From Brachypterus glaber (lineage: Eukaryota > Arthropoda > Insecta > Coleoptera > Kateretidae), in contig OY294050.1 of the NCBI GenBank assembly GCA_958510825.1, forward strand, positions 42,669,249-42,733,248: a stretch of 64,000 nt of DNA, written 5' to 3'. Position numbers and translations under genes: made by a program. Shown piece by piece: positions 1-10,841 of the stretch (the stretch's first letter is position 1; each line of letters begins with the position of its first letter). Under the pieces are notes generated by a model. It saw only the letters and a list, made by a program, of their open reading frames with translations, was not told where the DNA came from and did not search any database.

Positions 1-483
1 CCAGGTTGGAGAGTTATCGAAGGCATACTTTTTTGTCTAACCTGGACATATATTTTGGTTTGGATAAAAAAATATTCGATCGCAAAATACTTGTTGGCTT
101 GTGTTATCTATCTATCCTTGAAATAAAATGCACAGATATATTTTTTTTTCAATTTTTTTTACTTTTTATTAGCATTCCGAAAGGCATATTTTATGATTAC
201 TCGCAACGATTTAAAACAAAAGTAAAAATTTAACGAGCCCTAATCTGCCTTCCTAAGCTGAATGGTCCTATCTATATATGTTAAACCTATGTAGATAGGA
301 CCTTTCAGCTTAGCACGGCAGTAATGGACATGGATCACACCTCGGTATTCTTGTAGTTTTTGCTTAGAATAATAAAAATATATAAATTAAGTGAATAATT
401 ATGTTATTTTTTTTATCAAGTATAAAAAATGTTTTAGGAATTTGTAAAACTAAACATTCATCGTAATTATCTATAATTATAAT
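1..483. other. Unassigned AT-rich sequence with one hairpin
   Basis: AAGCTGAATGGTCCTATCTA (254-) pairs with its complement ending at 311. The 75-codon open frame at 6-233 has no recognisable domain and low-complexity composition. Confidence 0.5.
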
Positions 484-1180
484 TAACCAGCTGAACAGTT
501 GCAAGCACCTTGCCAAAACATCGGAACTAGGCACTAATTTGAAACGCTATGAAAAGGAAAGTTGTGTGATGACTTGAATAGGCAACCATTTATACACCTG
601 CATAGTTTATTAAAGTTTGAAAGTCTGTATCTCCAAAACGTTATATTCTAGCAAAAAACTATATATAGCATTTTTTATAGGGCCCAAAAGCAGCTTTCAT
701 TTAAAACATATTTTTTTGAAATCGGGTTATAAGTGAGATATGCTTTAAACGGCAATATATCAAAAACAATGCATTTTAGGAAAAAATAGTTCCTAACATT
801 TTTTGACCAATTTAAAATTATCTTTCATATAAGTGCTAAATTAATAAAATACAATAATAATTGCCTTAATTATAACCAAAACGCTAAAAATAGAAGTTTT
901 ACCCCATTCTTACCCCCTTACCCCCAATCGTTTATCTCCAAAATCTAATCAGCTCTTCGGAATACGATAAGAAACAATATGCGAAAAATCGCTTGTCGAT
1001 GAAATGGAGTTATAGAGTTTACAGACAGACATACAGAGGGACGAAAAACTTTTTTTTTATTCATTTCGACTCAGAAAGGTCTAAAACGTCCAGAAATTGA
1101 AAAAAACATGGTCAAAGATTTTGACTTTTCGGCGAATATTTCTATACATCGGCCCTCTTAGTAGCACTAAGTGCCGATGT
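484..1180 (-). repeat. ~690 bp repeat family A, copy 1 (inverted relative to copy 2)
   Basis: One end is AGCTGAACAGTTGCAAGCAC, the other GTAGCACTAAGTGCCGATGT. Related copies: 1267-1932, 7637-8321 and partial 3861-4140. A CTGT-rich tetranucleotide tract lies inside. No coding frame; probably a non-autonomous DNA element. Confidence 0.75.
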
Positions 1181-1266
1181 AAAATGAATTTACATAATAT
1201 GATTGTCTACTTGTTTATGGAATTGGGGACACACCACTTCTAGTCGGAGAGCTGGTGACCATTTTT

Positions 1267-1932
1267 ACATCGGCACTTAGTGCTACTAAGAGTGCCGATG
1301 TATTGAAATCTTCGCCGAAAAGTCAAAATCTTTGACCACGTTTTTCTCACATTTCTCGACGATTTAGACCATTCGAAATTAGTAAAAAAAAATTTTTGCG
1401 TCCGTCTGTCTGTCTGTCTGTCTGGGTGCAAACTCTCTAACTCCATTTCTACATGAGATATCGACTTGCGGTTTTTTGCATATTGTTTCTTATCGTATTC
1501 CAAAGAGCTGTTTAGATTTTGCTGCAAAACTCTTATTTTTAGCGTTTTTTGTTTACAATTAAGGCAATTATTATTGTATTTGGTTAATTTAGCACTTATA
1601 TAAAAGATAATTTTAAATTGGTCAAAAAATGTTATAAACAACGTTTTCCTAAAACTCGCTGTTTTCGAGATATTGGCGTTTAAAGCAGTAAAAGTTTTTT
1701 TTAGAATATCTCACATATTTATAACCCGATTTCAAAAAATTATATTTTAAATAAAAGCTCTTTTTAAGCCCTATAAAAAATGTTATAAACAGTTTTTTGC
1801 TAGAATATAATGTTTTAAAGATACAGAATTTAAAATCAAACTAAACACCTAGTTTGAAATTTGCAAACTAGATGGCTCTAGTGTACAATAGTGCCGATGT
1901 TTTGACAGGGTGCTTGCAACGTTTCATCTAGT
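1267..1932 (+). repeat. Repeat family A, copy 2
   Basis: Starts ACATCGGCACTTAGTGCTAC and ends TGCAACGTTTCATCTAGTTA, in opposite orientation to 484-1180 across an 86 bp spacer; together they could form a long hairpin. Confidence 0.75.
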
Positions 1933-2223
1933 TATTTCAATAGTTTCTCCCGGCTGTATTTTATATCAAATTAAGCTATTTTTAAATTGTTCCAACAAAA
2001 TCTATTTGTAACTTGCCGAGTCATATACATTACATTTATTACATTGAGATTGACCTATTTTAATAGTTATACACAATAGTTCTAGGGCCAAGGTCACAGT
2101 CTTTAAAAAGTGCCTTTTAAATATGTGATACTTAATTTTTTAAAGAAATGAGAATTTATGAAATGACATTTTGATTAAATGAAAATTCTTTAGACTTTTA
2201 AAGCATTTTTTATCCTTGGGCCT

Positions 2224-2956
2224 GGAGTTGCGTTCCACCCGTGGAACCGGCAACAAGAGTCTACGGCGCGGTCGGTAAATCATTAACGGTGTTTGGTCGC
2301 AGCCAGACTGTTTTATGTTAAAATGTGATTGTTAAGAATATATCTATACTACGAAACGGTTCTACATATTTAAATTGAATATTTTATGTTTGTGATGTAC
2401 TTTTGTGGCTTAACCACGTTTTTTTTGTGAGGTTATGTTAATAAGAAATTATATTTAGTTGAAACGATTAGAGAGACTCGCTTCAAGTCTCTAATACTTG
2501 TACCTGGTCAATAAGAACGAGAGTTCAAGACCATTAAGTCCTTTTGGGTCACTTTAATTTAGTGTCAAAATAATATACAAAATTAAAAATAAATTGATCA
2601 GTACGGACGTAGAATTAACAAGAAATTGTGATATTCACGAATATTTTACAAGAAATAACTTACAATATTATATAAAAACTACAACTACAAGTACTGGCAA
2701 AAGAAGAGTAACCCAAACTGCTTTGAACTGGTTTAATGAACTTCCAGAACATATAAAGACACAACAAACTCTAAAAGCTTTTTCTTCATCTGTTAAAGAC
2801 TATTACATAAATTTAAGAACATGATTAACTCATATGTACATTTATTATATTTTTAATTATATTTTCTGTGATATTTACCTGATATGGAATCCTGTATTCT
2901 CTTAAGGTTAATAATTAAATAAAAAAAAAAAAAAAAATTTGGAGAAGAAGAAGAAG
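2224..2956 (+). mobile_element. 5'-truncated LINE 3' end, flanked by 12 bp target duplication
   Basis: ATCCTTGGGCCT occurs at 2212-2223 and again at 2957-2968. Near the 3' end an open frame (2594-2824) reads TQTALNWFNELPEHIKTQQTLKAF, typical of the C-terminal tail of Jockey/CR1-like reverse transcriptases (FN-LP---IK-----FK). It ends with a poly(A) run near 2920-2937 and a GAA-rich tail. The 5' part shows no recognisable coding. A retrocopy truncated upstream of the reverse transcriptase. Confidence 0.8.
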
Positions 2957-3239
2957 ATCCTTGGGCCTACTAAATAATTGTGTAAAACTGTGAAAATAGA
3001 CTAATTTAAAAGTAGAAATGTGATGTGTTTGACTTAAAAGTAAATAAATGTGATTGTGTACTTGAAACATATATTTTTCGGGGATGGGGTCCCCACCTTT
3101 TCGGAGCTTCTAGCATCCAAATGAACCCGATCCATGACCTGGCTATTTGCAAATAGCCTAATTTGAATGTACTTTAAGATAATATATATGTTGTGTGACG
3201 TCGAAAGGTCCCATTCGGTGATATGGGATTGCCTCCGTA

Positions 3240-3720
3240 ACATCGCCTTTATGATATTAATTAAGTGGACTGCGAATAGGTATTAATGATTGAAAAGAAT
3301 ATTAAAGACAAAACGACAGTTCCAATAATATATATGGTAATCTTACCTTAATTACAGCATTCAGCACGACAGGTCATGACCGCCATTTCTTCACAGGAGA
3401 CACCACATAATTGGAAACTGATGTACGCGAATTAAAGTTTGTTTGACCAGTGTAGGTATACACTACTAATTATTTAAATACATATGTGTATATGGAACTT
3501 ATTTCTATAGTTTGCAGCCGTAAAATATGGTAAATTCTAACGAAATGCCCGGCGCGTGGTATATTCGTCAGCGGATTTGAGTATATTTGTATTGACACGC
3601 ATCGAGCGTTCTCGAGTGTCAAATTGCTACTACTGTCGTCCGGAAGGCAACCTACCCGAACTCGCGCAGAAAAGCTAGGAGGTTTTCAGCGCGTTACTTA
3701 CAAAAATACAATCAATTTAA
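3240..3720. other. Unassigned, locally GC-richer segment
   Basis: 3540-3705 is GC-richer than its surroundings (GCCCGGCGCGTGG, CGTCCGGAAGGC, CTCGCGCAGAAAAGC), but no open frame, splice pattern or known element was recognised. Confidence 0.4.
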
Positions 3721-3860
3721 AACAAAATATTATTTTTGAATTATAACTAAGTAAAGAAATTAAATGAAATTATGTATAATAAAACCCAAATTAAAAATAA
3801 ATACAAACACAGAAATGTGGTTGTAACAATATAAAATAAAGCTGGTAGAAAACAATGAAA

Positions 3861-4140
3861 TAACTAGATGAAACGTTGCAAGCACCCTGTCAAAACATCG
3901 GCACTATTGTACACTAGAGCCATCCAGTTTGCAAATTTCAAACTAGGTGTGTTGTTTGATTTTAAATTCTGTATCTTTAAAACATTATATTCTAGCAAAA
4001 AACTGTATATAACATTTTTTATAGGGCTTAAAAGGAGCTTTTATACAAAATATAATTTTTTGAAATCGGGTTATAAATATGTGAGATATGCCAAAAACAC
4101 CTTTTACTGCTTTAAACGCCAATATCTCGCCCCCACCTGG
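3861..4140 (-). repeat. Repeat family A, partial copy
   Basis: Begins TAGATGAAACGTTGCAAGCA and includes CATCGGCACTATTGTACACT; truncated near 4140. The open frame here is the repeat itself. Confidence 0.7.
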
Positions 4141-4676
4141 CTTTTCAGATATATATTATTTTGTTTTTTTTTTACCAATTTTAAAGTCTTTGGTCCTCCA
4201 GATTTTTAGAAATTGTTATGGAACGCAAATCCAAAAGAAACTATTTAGAATATCTTATAAACAATAATAATTTGCTTTGAAAATTCTGAGGTGAAAATTT
4301 GTAAAAAAGTCCAAAATGATCAAAATTTGCGTTAAGTAATACTTGAACGTTCCCTATTAGGGTGCTTCTTAAAATTCAAAAATTCGAAATGTTAACGAGC
4401 TACCACCTCATTTTATTATTCCCTTTAAAAAAATTACCCAAATTTTGCCAAAATCGAACCATTCCTAGAGGTTGCTACCAGGAAAAAAAAGCATTTTTTT
4501 CTAAAATTCATATATTTTTTCTAAAATTATTGATTTTTATTATATATGGATCACGGTGGTAGGAAAATTTAAATTAACCCGTTTCTAAGGACAGAAATTT
4601 TTAATTTTAAACAAAATTATAAAAATATTAATTTATTATTCCATCAATCTATTTTCTAATCATCGTACTGAGTGAT

Positions 4677-4723
4677 ATTGGTAGACTGACAGTTTCGGGC
4701 TGCTGGCCCTCTTCAGTACCAAG
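4677..4723 (-). ncRNA. Type I hammerhead ribozyme, retrozyme monomer
   Basis: Same structure as at 14881-14927: stem I UUGGUA/UACCAA, core CUGAAGA, stem II GGGC-CAGCA-GCCC, GAAA, short stem III ACU/AGU with a 3 nt loop, cleavage after GUC. Confidence 0.88.
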
Positions 4724-5030
4724 AGTCAACTCTGCACGCTGATTAAGAAAACGTTTTTAGACTTTACTCGCAAAAGGAATATAGCCATTAGATTGATGTA
4801 GACTTGTGCGCCATCTATTTCTAGATGTAGACAACTACTCATACCTCTCCTTATCTGGAGACTTTGAATGGTAGCAAGTTGAAGACTTGTGTGTCTCAAG
4901 CACATAGTACCACTAACGGGTGGTTAGACGTAAAATTAGTAAGGACAGAAATTTTTAATTTTAAACAAAATTATAAAAATATTAATTTATTATTCCATCA
5001 ATCTATTTTCTAATCATCGTACTGAGTGAT

Positions 5031-5077
5031 ATTGGTAGACTGACAGTTTCGGGCTGCTGGCCCTCTTCAGTACCAAG
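5031..5077 (-). ncRNA. Type I hammerhead ribozyme, second monomer
   Basis: Identical in core and stems to the copy 354 bp upstream. Cleavage at both sites would release one 354 nt unit. Confidence 0.88.
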
Positions 5078-7514
5078 AGTCAACTCTGCACGCTGATTAA
5101 GAAAACGTTTTTAGACTTTACTCGCAAAAGGAATATAGCCATTAGATTGATGTAGACTTGTGCGCCATCTATTTCTAGATGTAGACAACTACTCACACCT
5201 CTCCTAATCTGGAGACTTTGAATGGTAGCAAGTTGAAGACTTGCTTGAGACACACAAGTCTTCAACTTGCTACCATTCAAAGTCTCCAGATTAGGAGAGG
5301 TATGAGTAGTTGTCTACATCTAGAAATAGATGACGCACAAGTCTACATCAATCTAATGGCTATATTCCTTTCCCGAAACTGTCAGTCTACCAATATCACT
5401 CTGTACGATGATTAGAAAATAGATTGATGGAATAATTAACCCATTTCTGTTTCTGTACGTCTATTCTATGAGACGTAACTTACGTCTCTGACGTCACGTA
5501 AGGATGATTTTAACCAAAAATAAAAAAAACTATCGAGCACTTTTTCTCATTAAGCAAAAACCCCGTATTAGGTTGCTTCTTAAAATTCGAAGTTTCGAAA
5601 TATTAACAGGCTATACCCTCATGTTATTAGTCCTTAAAAAATGCCTCGGGCCAAATTTTGTCAAAATCGAACCATTCCTAGGTCGCTATTAGCAAAAAAA
5701 AAACATTTTTTTTTGTAAAATCCATATATTTTTTATAAAATTATAATTTTTTTTATTATGTGGATAAATTTTGGCTTAAAATAGTCTAGGTTTATTGCTT
5801 AATAAAACTCAGGGTCATAAGCGGCATGGGGGGTCAAGTTGCCCATCCCCTAGGCATTAAAATATTAATTTGGTATAATTTTAACACATATTGGAGGAAT
5901 TTTTGAGCTGTAAATATTAAAAAGTTGTGTCAACATATAATTTTTATAATATCTCAGCTAGATATAGGTGGGAAGCAATAAAAAAAATATATTTAAAGGA
6001 AACCAACTTAAGAATTATAAGTGAAATCTTGCAAGGAAAGTAAGTTTTTTTACATAATTATAAAAAACTGATATTTCGATGCCTAGGGGGTGAGCCACAT
6101 GACCCCCATGCCACTTATGACCACAAATTTTATTAAGCAACTAACCTAGATTATTTTAAGTCAAAATTTATCCACATAATAAAAAAATTAATAATTTTAG
6201 AAAAAATATATATGAATTTTACAAAAAAATGCTTTTTTTTTTGCTAGTAGCGACCTAGGAATGGTTCGATTTCCTTACGTATGAAGTATGAGACGTAAGT
6301 TAGGCCTCATAGAATCGACGTACAGAAACAGAAATGGGTTTTCAAGTTGATTTAAATTATCCTACCACCGCACCGTGATTAATTTATCGTGTTTTTCTTA
6401 AAATATTGAAACATGCTTTAAATGAAATAACATAAAATAAAATCATAAATTATATACATAAATGAAAATTACTAAACCTATGACTTAGATAAAAAATATA
6501 GTATATTACATAACTAGTGTGGAAAGTGACATATTTCACGCGAGTGGGTTTACGACCGAGCCGCCAGGCGAGTGAGGAAACTCCACAAGTGTATGAAATA
6601 CACTTTCCAACGAGTTATGTAGGTACACTATTTTTCCTACGATCCCGAAAAAATATGAAGTTTCTTATTTAAAAATATTCTAATTTTTATTAATTTTTAA
6701 GAAGGGCAAAGCACAAAATCCTTATAAATAGCAGACAAATTTATATATGTAGGTTTGTCGAACAGGAAATATGATTTTCATTTAGCTTTAGTTTTCTTGG
6801 TTTTATATTTAATACAATACATAGCTGTTTAATAGGTTGCCTATTCCTAAATAAATCCAAACTTGAGTTTGCTTATTAAATTAGATTTATGTGGTTATGC
6901 TGCCATATAAGACAGTAAAATTTAACTGTTTTACATTTCGTAAGAAAAATACTGTGTATTTTTATGTTTTTTATGTAATGTAAGGTAACTGAATAAAAAA
7001 TTAAGTAATTTTTTTAAGATCTAAACTGTCTAGACTAGACAGTAATGGTTAACCATTAGTATCGTTATAACTATAGTCTCTATTTTTGACATGAAAAACA
7101 GAAATATTTGGATAAAAAAACTTAAAAAATATAAAAGCTGTGGTGAAAGGTGTAAATGGTTTATAAAACAAGGTGAATAAAATTCGTAGAATCTACGAGG
7201 TAAATATCTAAATAAAATTAGGCAAACCTCCATACATAAATATCACAAGAGTGTGATGAAAAAATATCAAACTAGTGCGATATGAGGCGTTTTCTAAAGA
7301 ACAAAAGAGTGTGCTAAATGTCATTTTTATAGAGGATCGTAGGAAAAGTACTATTAACATTACAATTATTCCTATCTATAAAATACATAATGTGGCTGTG
7401 GTTGGTGTAATACACAAAAAAATTAAAGTTTTTAAAATAAAAATATCAAATATCTAAAAGAAATTATTTTATTCGAATGTAATATCTAAATAAACTTTTA
7501 TTTTTGACAAAACA

Positions 7515-7793
7515 TTTCACTGTGCTTTTTTGGGGGTATTTTTTGTTTTTTTCGAAACCGTGAAATTCCTTTACCATTCGATAGTACCGTCCATTTATAT
7601 GATTTTCAGCGAAAATCTACCAAGCGCTTCGTTTTTACATCGGCACTTAGTGCTACTAAGTGCCGATGTATTGAAATCTTCGCCGAAAAGTCAAAATCTT
7701 TGACCACGTTTTTTTCACATTTCTCGAAGTTTTAGACCATTCTGAGTCGAAATCAGTAAAAAAAATTTTTGCGTATGTCCTTCTATCTGTCTA

Positions 7794-7825
<32 letters not shown>

Positions 7826-8800
7826 GGTGTAAACTCTCTATTGCATATTGTTTATCGTATTCCGAAGAGCTGATTAGATTTTGGGGGTAAACGATTGGGG
7901 GTAAGGGGGTAAAAATAGGGTAAAACTCCTATTTTTAGCGTTTTTTGTTTATAATTAAGGCAATTATTATTGTATTTGGTTAATTCAGCACTTATATAAA
8001 AGAATTTTAAATTGGTCAAAAAATGTTATAAACAACGTTTTCCTAAAACGAATTGTTTTCGAGATATTGGCGTTTAAAGCAGTAAAAGGATTTTTTAACA
8101 TATCTCACATATTTATAACCCGATTTCAAAAAATTATATTTTAAATTTTAAAGCCCTATAAAAAATGTTATATACAGTTTTTTTTGCTAGAATATAATGT
8201 TTTAAAGATACAGAATTTAAAATCAAACAAAACACCTAGGTTGAAATTTGCAAACTAGATGGCTCTAGTGTACAATAGTGCCGATGTTTCGACAGGGTGC
8301 TTGCAACGTTTCATCTAGTTTATTAAAAAAAAATAAACGCTAAAGAGCTGCGAAAAGTAAAACAAGCCGTGAACATATGTAATCCTACGCATCCCATTAT
8401 ATACTATTCACAGTAAGTAGGTATATTGCATTTTTCCAATTATAAAAAAAAAATTAAAAAAAAATCATTTTTTTTTTATTTTCTTTTTGAGAAAAAGCAA
8501 AAACAAATTAAAAAAAATGTTGAATTTTTTATTTATTTTTTTTTTAATAATTGGAAATATGGAATATACCCACTTACTGTAAATAGTATATAATGAAATA
8601 CGTATGATTACATATGTTCACGGCTTGTTTTACTCTTCGCAGCTCGTTTAGCATTTATTTTTTTTAATAAAAAACGAAGCGCTCGGTAGATTTTTTTAAT
8701 TTTCGCTGAAAATCATATAAATGGACGGTACTATCGAATGGTAAAGGAATTTCGGGGTTTCGAAAAAAACAAGAAATAACCCCAAGAAAGCACCGTGCAA
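7515..8800. mobile_element. Foldback element interrupted by repeat A
   Basis: CCATTCGATAGTACCGTCCA at about 7574 is mirrored at about 8725, and the arms continue to a centre near 8470. Ends CACTGTGC and GCACCGTG are imperfect terminal repeats. A half copy occurs near 36645-36730. Confidence 0.65.
7637..8321 (+). repeat. Repeat family A, copy inserted in a foldback element
   Basis: Full-length relative of 1267-1932, with an expanded (TCTG)n tract near 7778-7826. It splits the left arm of the foldback at 7515-8800. Confidence 0.78.
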
Positions 8801-8905
8801 TTAAGTTCAAATGTCATCAATTAATAAATATCCAATCAACGTTGACTAGTTTATAAAGAACTTTCACTTTCGGGTTTAGACCATGTTAATGGATTTTCAC
8901 TTTCC

Positions 8906-8940
8906 GACGTTTCGTCTCTTACTACTAGAGACATCTTCAG
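8906..8940 (-). ncRNA. Hammerhead-like core in Penelope terminal region (minus strand)
   Basis: Minus strand reads CTGAAGA, an extra T, stem II GTCTC/GAGAC, then GAAACGTC. The core CUGANGA-stem-GAAA is that of hammerhead ribozymes known from Penelope-like elements; stem III would be the self-complementary ACGU, so activity would require a dimer. The extra base between core and stem II lowers confidence. Confidence 0.6.
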
Positions 8941-8983
8941 GGATTAATCTGAAACTAAGTTTCGAATCAACTTGTGTCACTAT

Positions 8984-9367
8984 TTATGACGAGTTGTGGT
9001 TATTCACCCGTGACGAGGTTTTTCCTATCAACGACTTCCATATTGCAGGTAAGTGGTAACCAGTGTCCCGATTAATATTGTTAGGATGCTTGATGATTTC
9101 TATCGATTCCCGTATCTTCCTTGGCATTTTTCTGTTTTCTGTTAATATTTGTTTTGTTTCAGACAAATTGATTTTATGACCTGTTTCATGTACATGTTCG
9201 GCTACTGCCGATAAGGAAATTTGTTTCTTTCTTATATTGCGCTCATGCTCTTGAAGACTTGTAGAAATTTTTCTCTTAGTTTCACCTATGTAAACCGTAC
9301 CACAGGAGCAAGGTATTTTATATACGCCTTCTGAACTCAGGGGTATTTTGTCTTTTGTTGAAGTCAA
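8984..9367 (-). pseudogene. GIY-YIG endonuclease domain of a Penelope-like element (partial)
   Basis: 127 codons. GVYKIPCSCGTVYIGETKRK matches the GIY-YIG signature of Penelope-like elements (G-x-Y, then VYIG, with the CxC typical of the family), followed by a basic helix region and a terminal WKSLIGKTSSRVN. The position that usually holds the catalytic arginine before LxEH is serine (STSLQEH), so this copy is probably inactive. It is only the C-terminal piece of the polyprotein. Confidence 0.82.
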
Positions 9368-9395
9368 ACATTGACCTAATTTTTGGTTGGACCGA

Positions 9396-9653
9396 CAACA
9401 ATATAAGAAAGAAACAAATTTCCTTATCGGCAGTAGCCGAACATGTACATGAAACAGGTCATAAAATCAATTTGTCTGAAACAAAACAAATATTAACAGA
9501 AAACAGAAAAATGCCAAGGAAGATACGGGAATCGATAGAAATCATCAAGCATCCTAACAATATCAATCGGGACAATGGTTACCACTTACCTGCAATATGG
9601 AAGTCGTTGATAGGAAAAACCTCGTCACGGGTGAATAACCACAACTCGTCATA
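9396..9653 (+). pseudogene. Second, shorter GIY-YIG tail copy
   Basis: Near-identical to the C-terminal two-thirds of the minus-strand copy (NIRKKQISLSAVAEHVHETG onward) but lacks the GIY-YIG catalytic part. It arose by the inverted-copy insertion described at 8854-9817. Confidence 0.85.
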
Positions 9654-9697
9654 AATAGTGACACAAGTTGATTCGAAACTTAGTTTCAGATTAATCC

Positions 9698-9732
9698 CTG
9701 AAGATGTCTCTAGTAGTAAGAGACGAAACGTC
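9698..9732 (+). ncRNA. Hammerhead-like core in Penelope terminal region (plus strand)
   Basis: Mirror copy of the motif at 8906-8940: CTGAAGA, GTCTC...GAGAC hairpin, GAAACGTC. Same reasoning and caveat. Confidence 0.6.
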
Positions 9733-10039
9733 GGAAAGTGAAAATCCATTAACACGGTCTAAACCCGAAAGTGAAAGTTCTTTATATCTTAATGGCCGTG
9801 AAAGCTTAAAATCTAAAGTTGACTAGTTTACTTATCGCCCTAGTGCGAAAAATTAAACTTTTCTTACAGATTTATTATACAAAAAATGGTGTTTTTAAAT
9901 ACAATCGAATAAAAAATTGATTTCAATGGTGCATTTATTTATAAAATAAGCACTTGTGAGCCAATAATAAACACAGCCTTATAAACTATTTTACTATTCC
10001 TTACAACTACTTTTGTTTTGATTAAAACAGTCGTCCAAA

Positions 10040-10094
10040 CCGAAGTGACTGATCGATTTCGTGCTTTTTAGCACTCTTCAGAACCACATATCGG
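10040..10094 (-). ncRNA. Type I hammerhead ribozyme, family 2
   Basis: Minus strand: CCGA, internal loop, GUGGUU (stem I 5' side), CUGAAGA core, stem II GUGC-UAAAAA-GCAC, GAAA, UCGAUC, then AGUCAC and UCGG completing stem I. The stem I halves pair over six positions (two G-U) plus CCGA/UCGG. Predicted cleavage falls between 10051 and 10050. Stem III AUCGAU is self-complementary with no loop, which predicts a dimeric ribozyme as in newt satellite RNA. Confidence 0.78.
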
Positions 10095-10490
10095 TAGTAG
10101 GGACAACTGTAAAAATCAAATCTTTTCCATATGCTATATGGAGTAGAAAAATAGTAAATTATTACAAATATATTTTTCTACATTTTTAAAATGTACCAAG
10201 TTTTTAATTAATTAATTAATTCTGATACCACAGTAAAGGTAATCTATAGCGTTTAGGATTCAATTGGCGGCAAATGTCCACCGTGGCATAAAATGCTGCC
10301 CCCTATCGACTGCGTGCAAGAGGTTCTTGAAACCTTATAAATTGCTTCCTTTTTGGGACTATCGTTAGGTTTTATCCAGTCTCTGTTTTTAGCAGAAGAT
10401 GTCGCTAACTGTTATTGCTTTTCCTTACAATTATTTTTCTACTCCATATAGCATATGGAAAAGATTTGATTTTCACAGTTGTCCTTATAC

Positions 10491-10546
10491 TGATATGTTG
10501 CTCTGAAGAGTGCTAAAAAGCACGAAATCGATCAGTCACTTTGGTT
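10491..10546 (+). ncRNA. Type I hammerhead ribozyme, family 2 (plus copy)
   Basis: CTGAAGA at 10503-10509, stem II GTGC/GCAC around TAAAAA, GAAA at 10524-10527, palindromic ATCGAT stem III, then AGTCAC. Stem I has diverged slightly from the minus copy but still pairs over most positions. Confidence 0.72.
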
Positions 10547-10841
10547 TGGACGACTGTGTTAATCAAAACAAAAGTAGTTGTAAGGAATAGTAAAATAGTA
10601 AATTATTACAAATATATTTTTCTACATTTTTAAAATGTACCAAGTTTTTTAATTAATTAATTATATTATGAAGGCTACCTAAAGTTAATATTGAGAACCA
10701 AACAAAATATGAAAGTTATATGAAACAAATCGATTCGATTTATCGATGAGAAGACTCGAATATGTCTTTATTAAAATTATAATCATACTAAACGAGCCCC
10801 ACATTAAAATCATAAATAGACACCTTGTAATAAGGCATTTA

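Larger units (their letters stand above)
4587..5433 (-). mobile_element. Retrozyme-like array of 354 bp monomers with inverted tail
   Basis: One full and one partial head-to-tail monomer (TATTCC landmark at 4637 and 4991, spacing 354 bp) followed from ~5245 by a partial inverted copy. The flanks AATTAACCC(G/A)TTTCT at 4572-4586 and 5434-5448 are an imperfect target duplication. It carries two intact hammerheads on the minus strand; the inverted copy has lost most of its ribozyme. No open frame of note: ORFs here are the same repeat read in several frames. It interrupts a larger foldback element. Confidence 0.85.
4545..6375. mobile_element. Foldback element (~1 kb without the retrozyme insertion)
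   Basis: The left end near 4545 reads ATCACGGTGGTAGGAA and the right end near 6375 reads TTATCCTACCACCGCACCGTGAT, with long inverted arms (5440-5500 against 6285-6345; 5755-5860 against 6070-6175). The retrozyme array 4587-5433 is inserted near its left end. Direct repeats of one internal segment lie at 4340-4540 and 5560-5745. Confidence 0.65.
8854..9817. mobile_element. Penelope-like element fragment, two copies head to head, with 13 bp target duplication
   Basis: GTTGACTAGTTTA flanks the insertion at 8841-8853 and 9818-9830. The insert is two inverted copies of a Penelope-like 3' end: GIY-YIG coding sequence followed by a non-coding terminal region with hammerhead core motifs. The left (minus) copy is longer; the right starts internally at about 9396. 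Inverted, partial, 5'-truncated copies are typical of Penelope-like insertions. The reverse-transcriptase part is absent. Confidence 0.85.
9988..10668. mobile_element. Penelope-like or retrozyme-like inverted pair with two hammerheads
   Basis: Two arms in opposite orientation (about 9988-10148 and 10430-10590) share sequence around a hammerhead. A ~74 bp direct repeat rich in TTTTTCTACATTTTTAAAA lies at 10149-10222 and 10595-10668, ending in AATTAATTAATTA. No protein-coding part. The layout resembles the terminal repeats of Penelope-like elements. Confidence 0.7.

Noticed and set aside
541..610. Minus-strand TATAAATGGTTGCC as the missing kinase KWLA motif
   Set aside because: Context reads KWLPIQ followed by unrelated residues and a stop; lies in a dispersed repeat.
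3919..3935. GCCATCCAGTTT as a KWMA-type kinase motif
   Set aside because: It is the GATGGCTCTAG segment of repeat family A, present in every copy.
5080..5415. ORFs starting MNGSKLKTC as small proteins
   Set aside because: They are the retrozyme monomer and its inverted copy; the reading frame is incidental.
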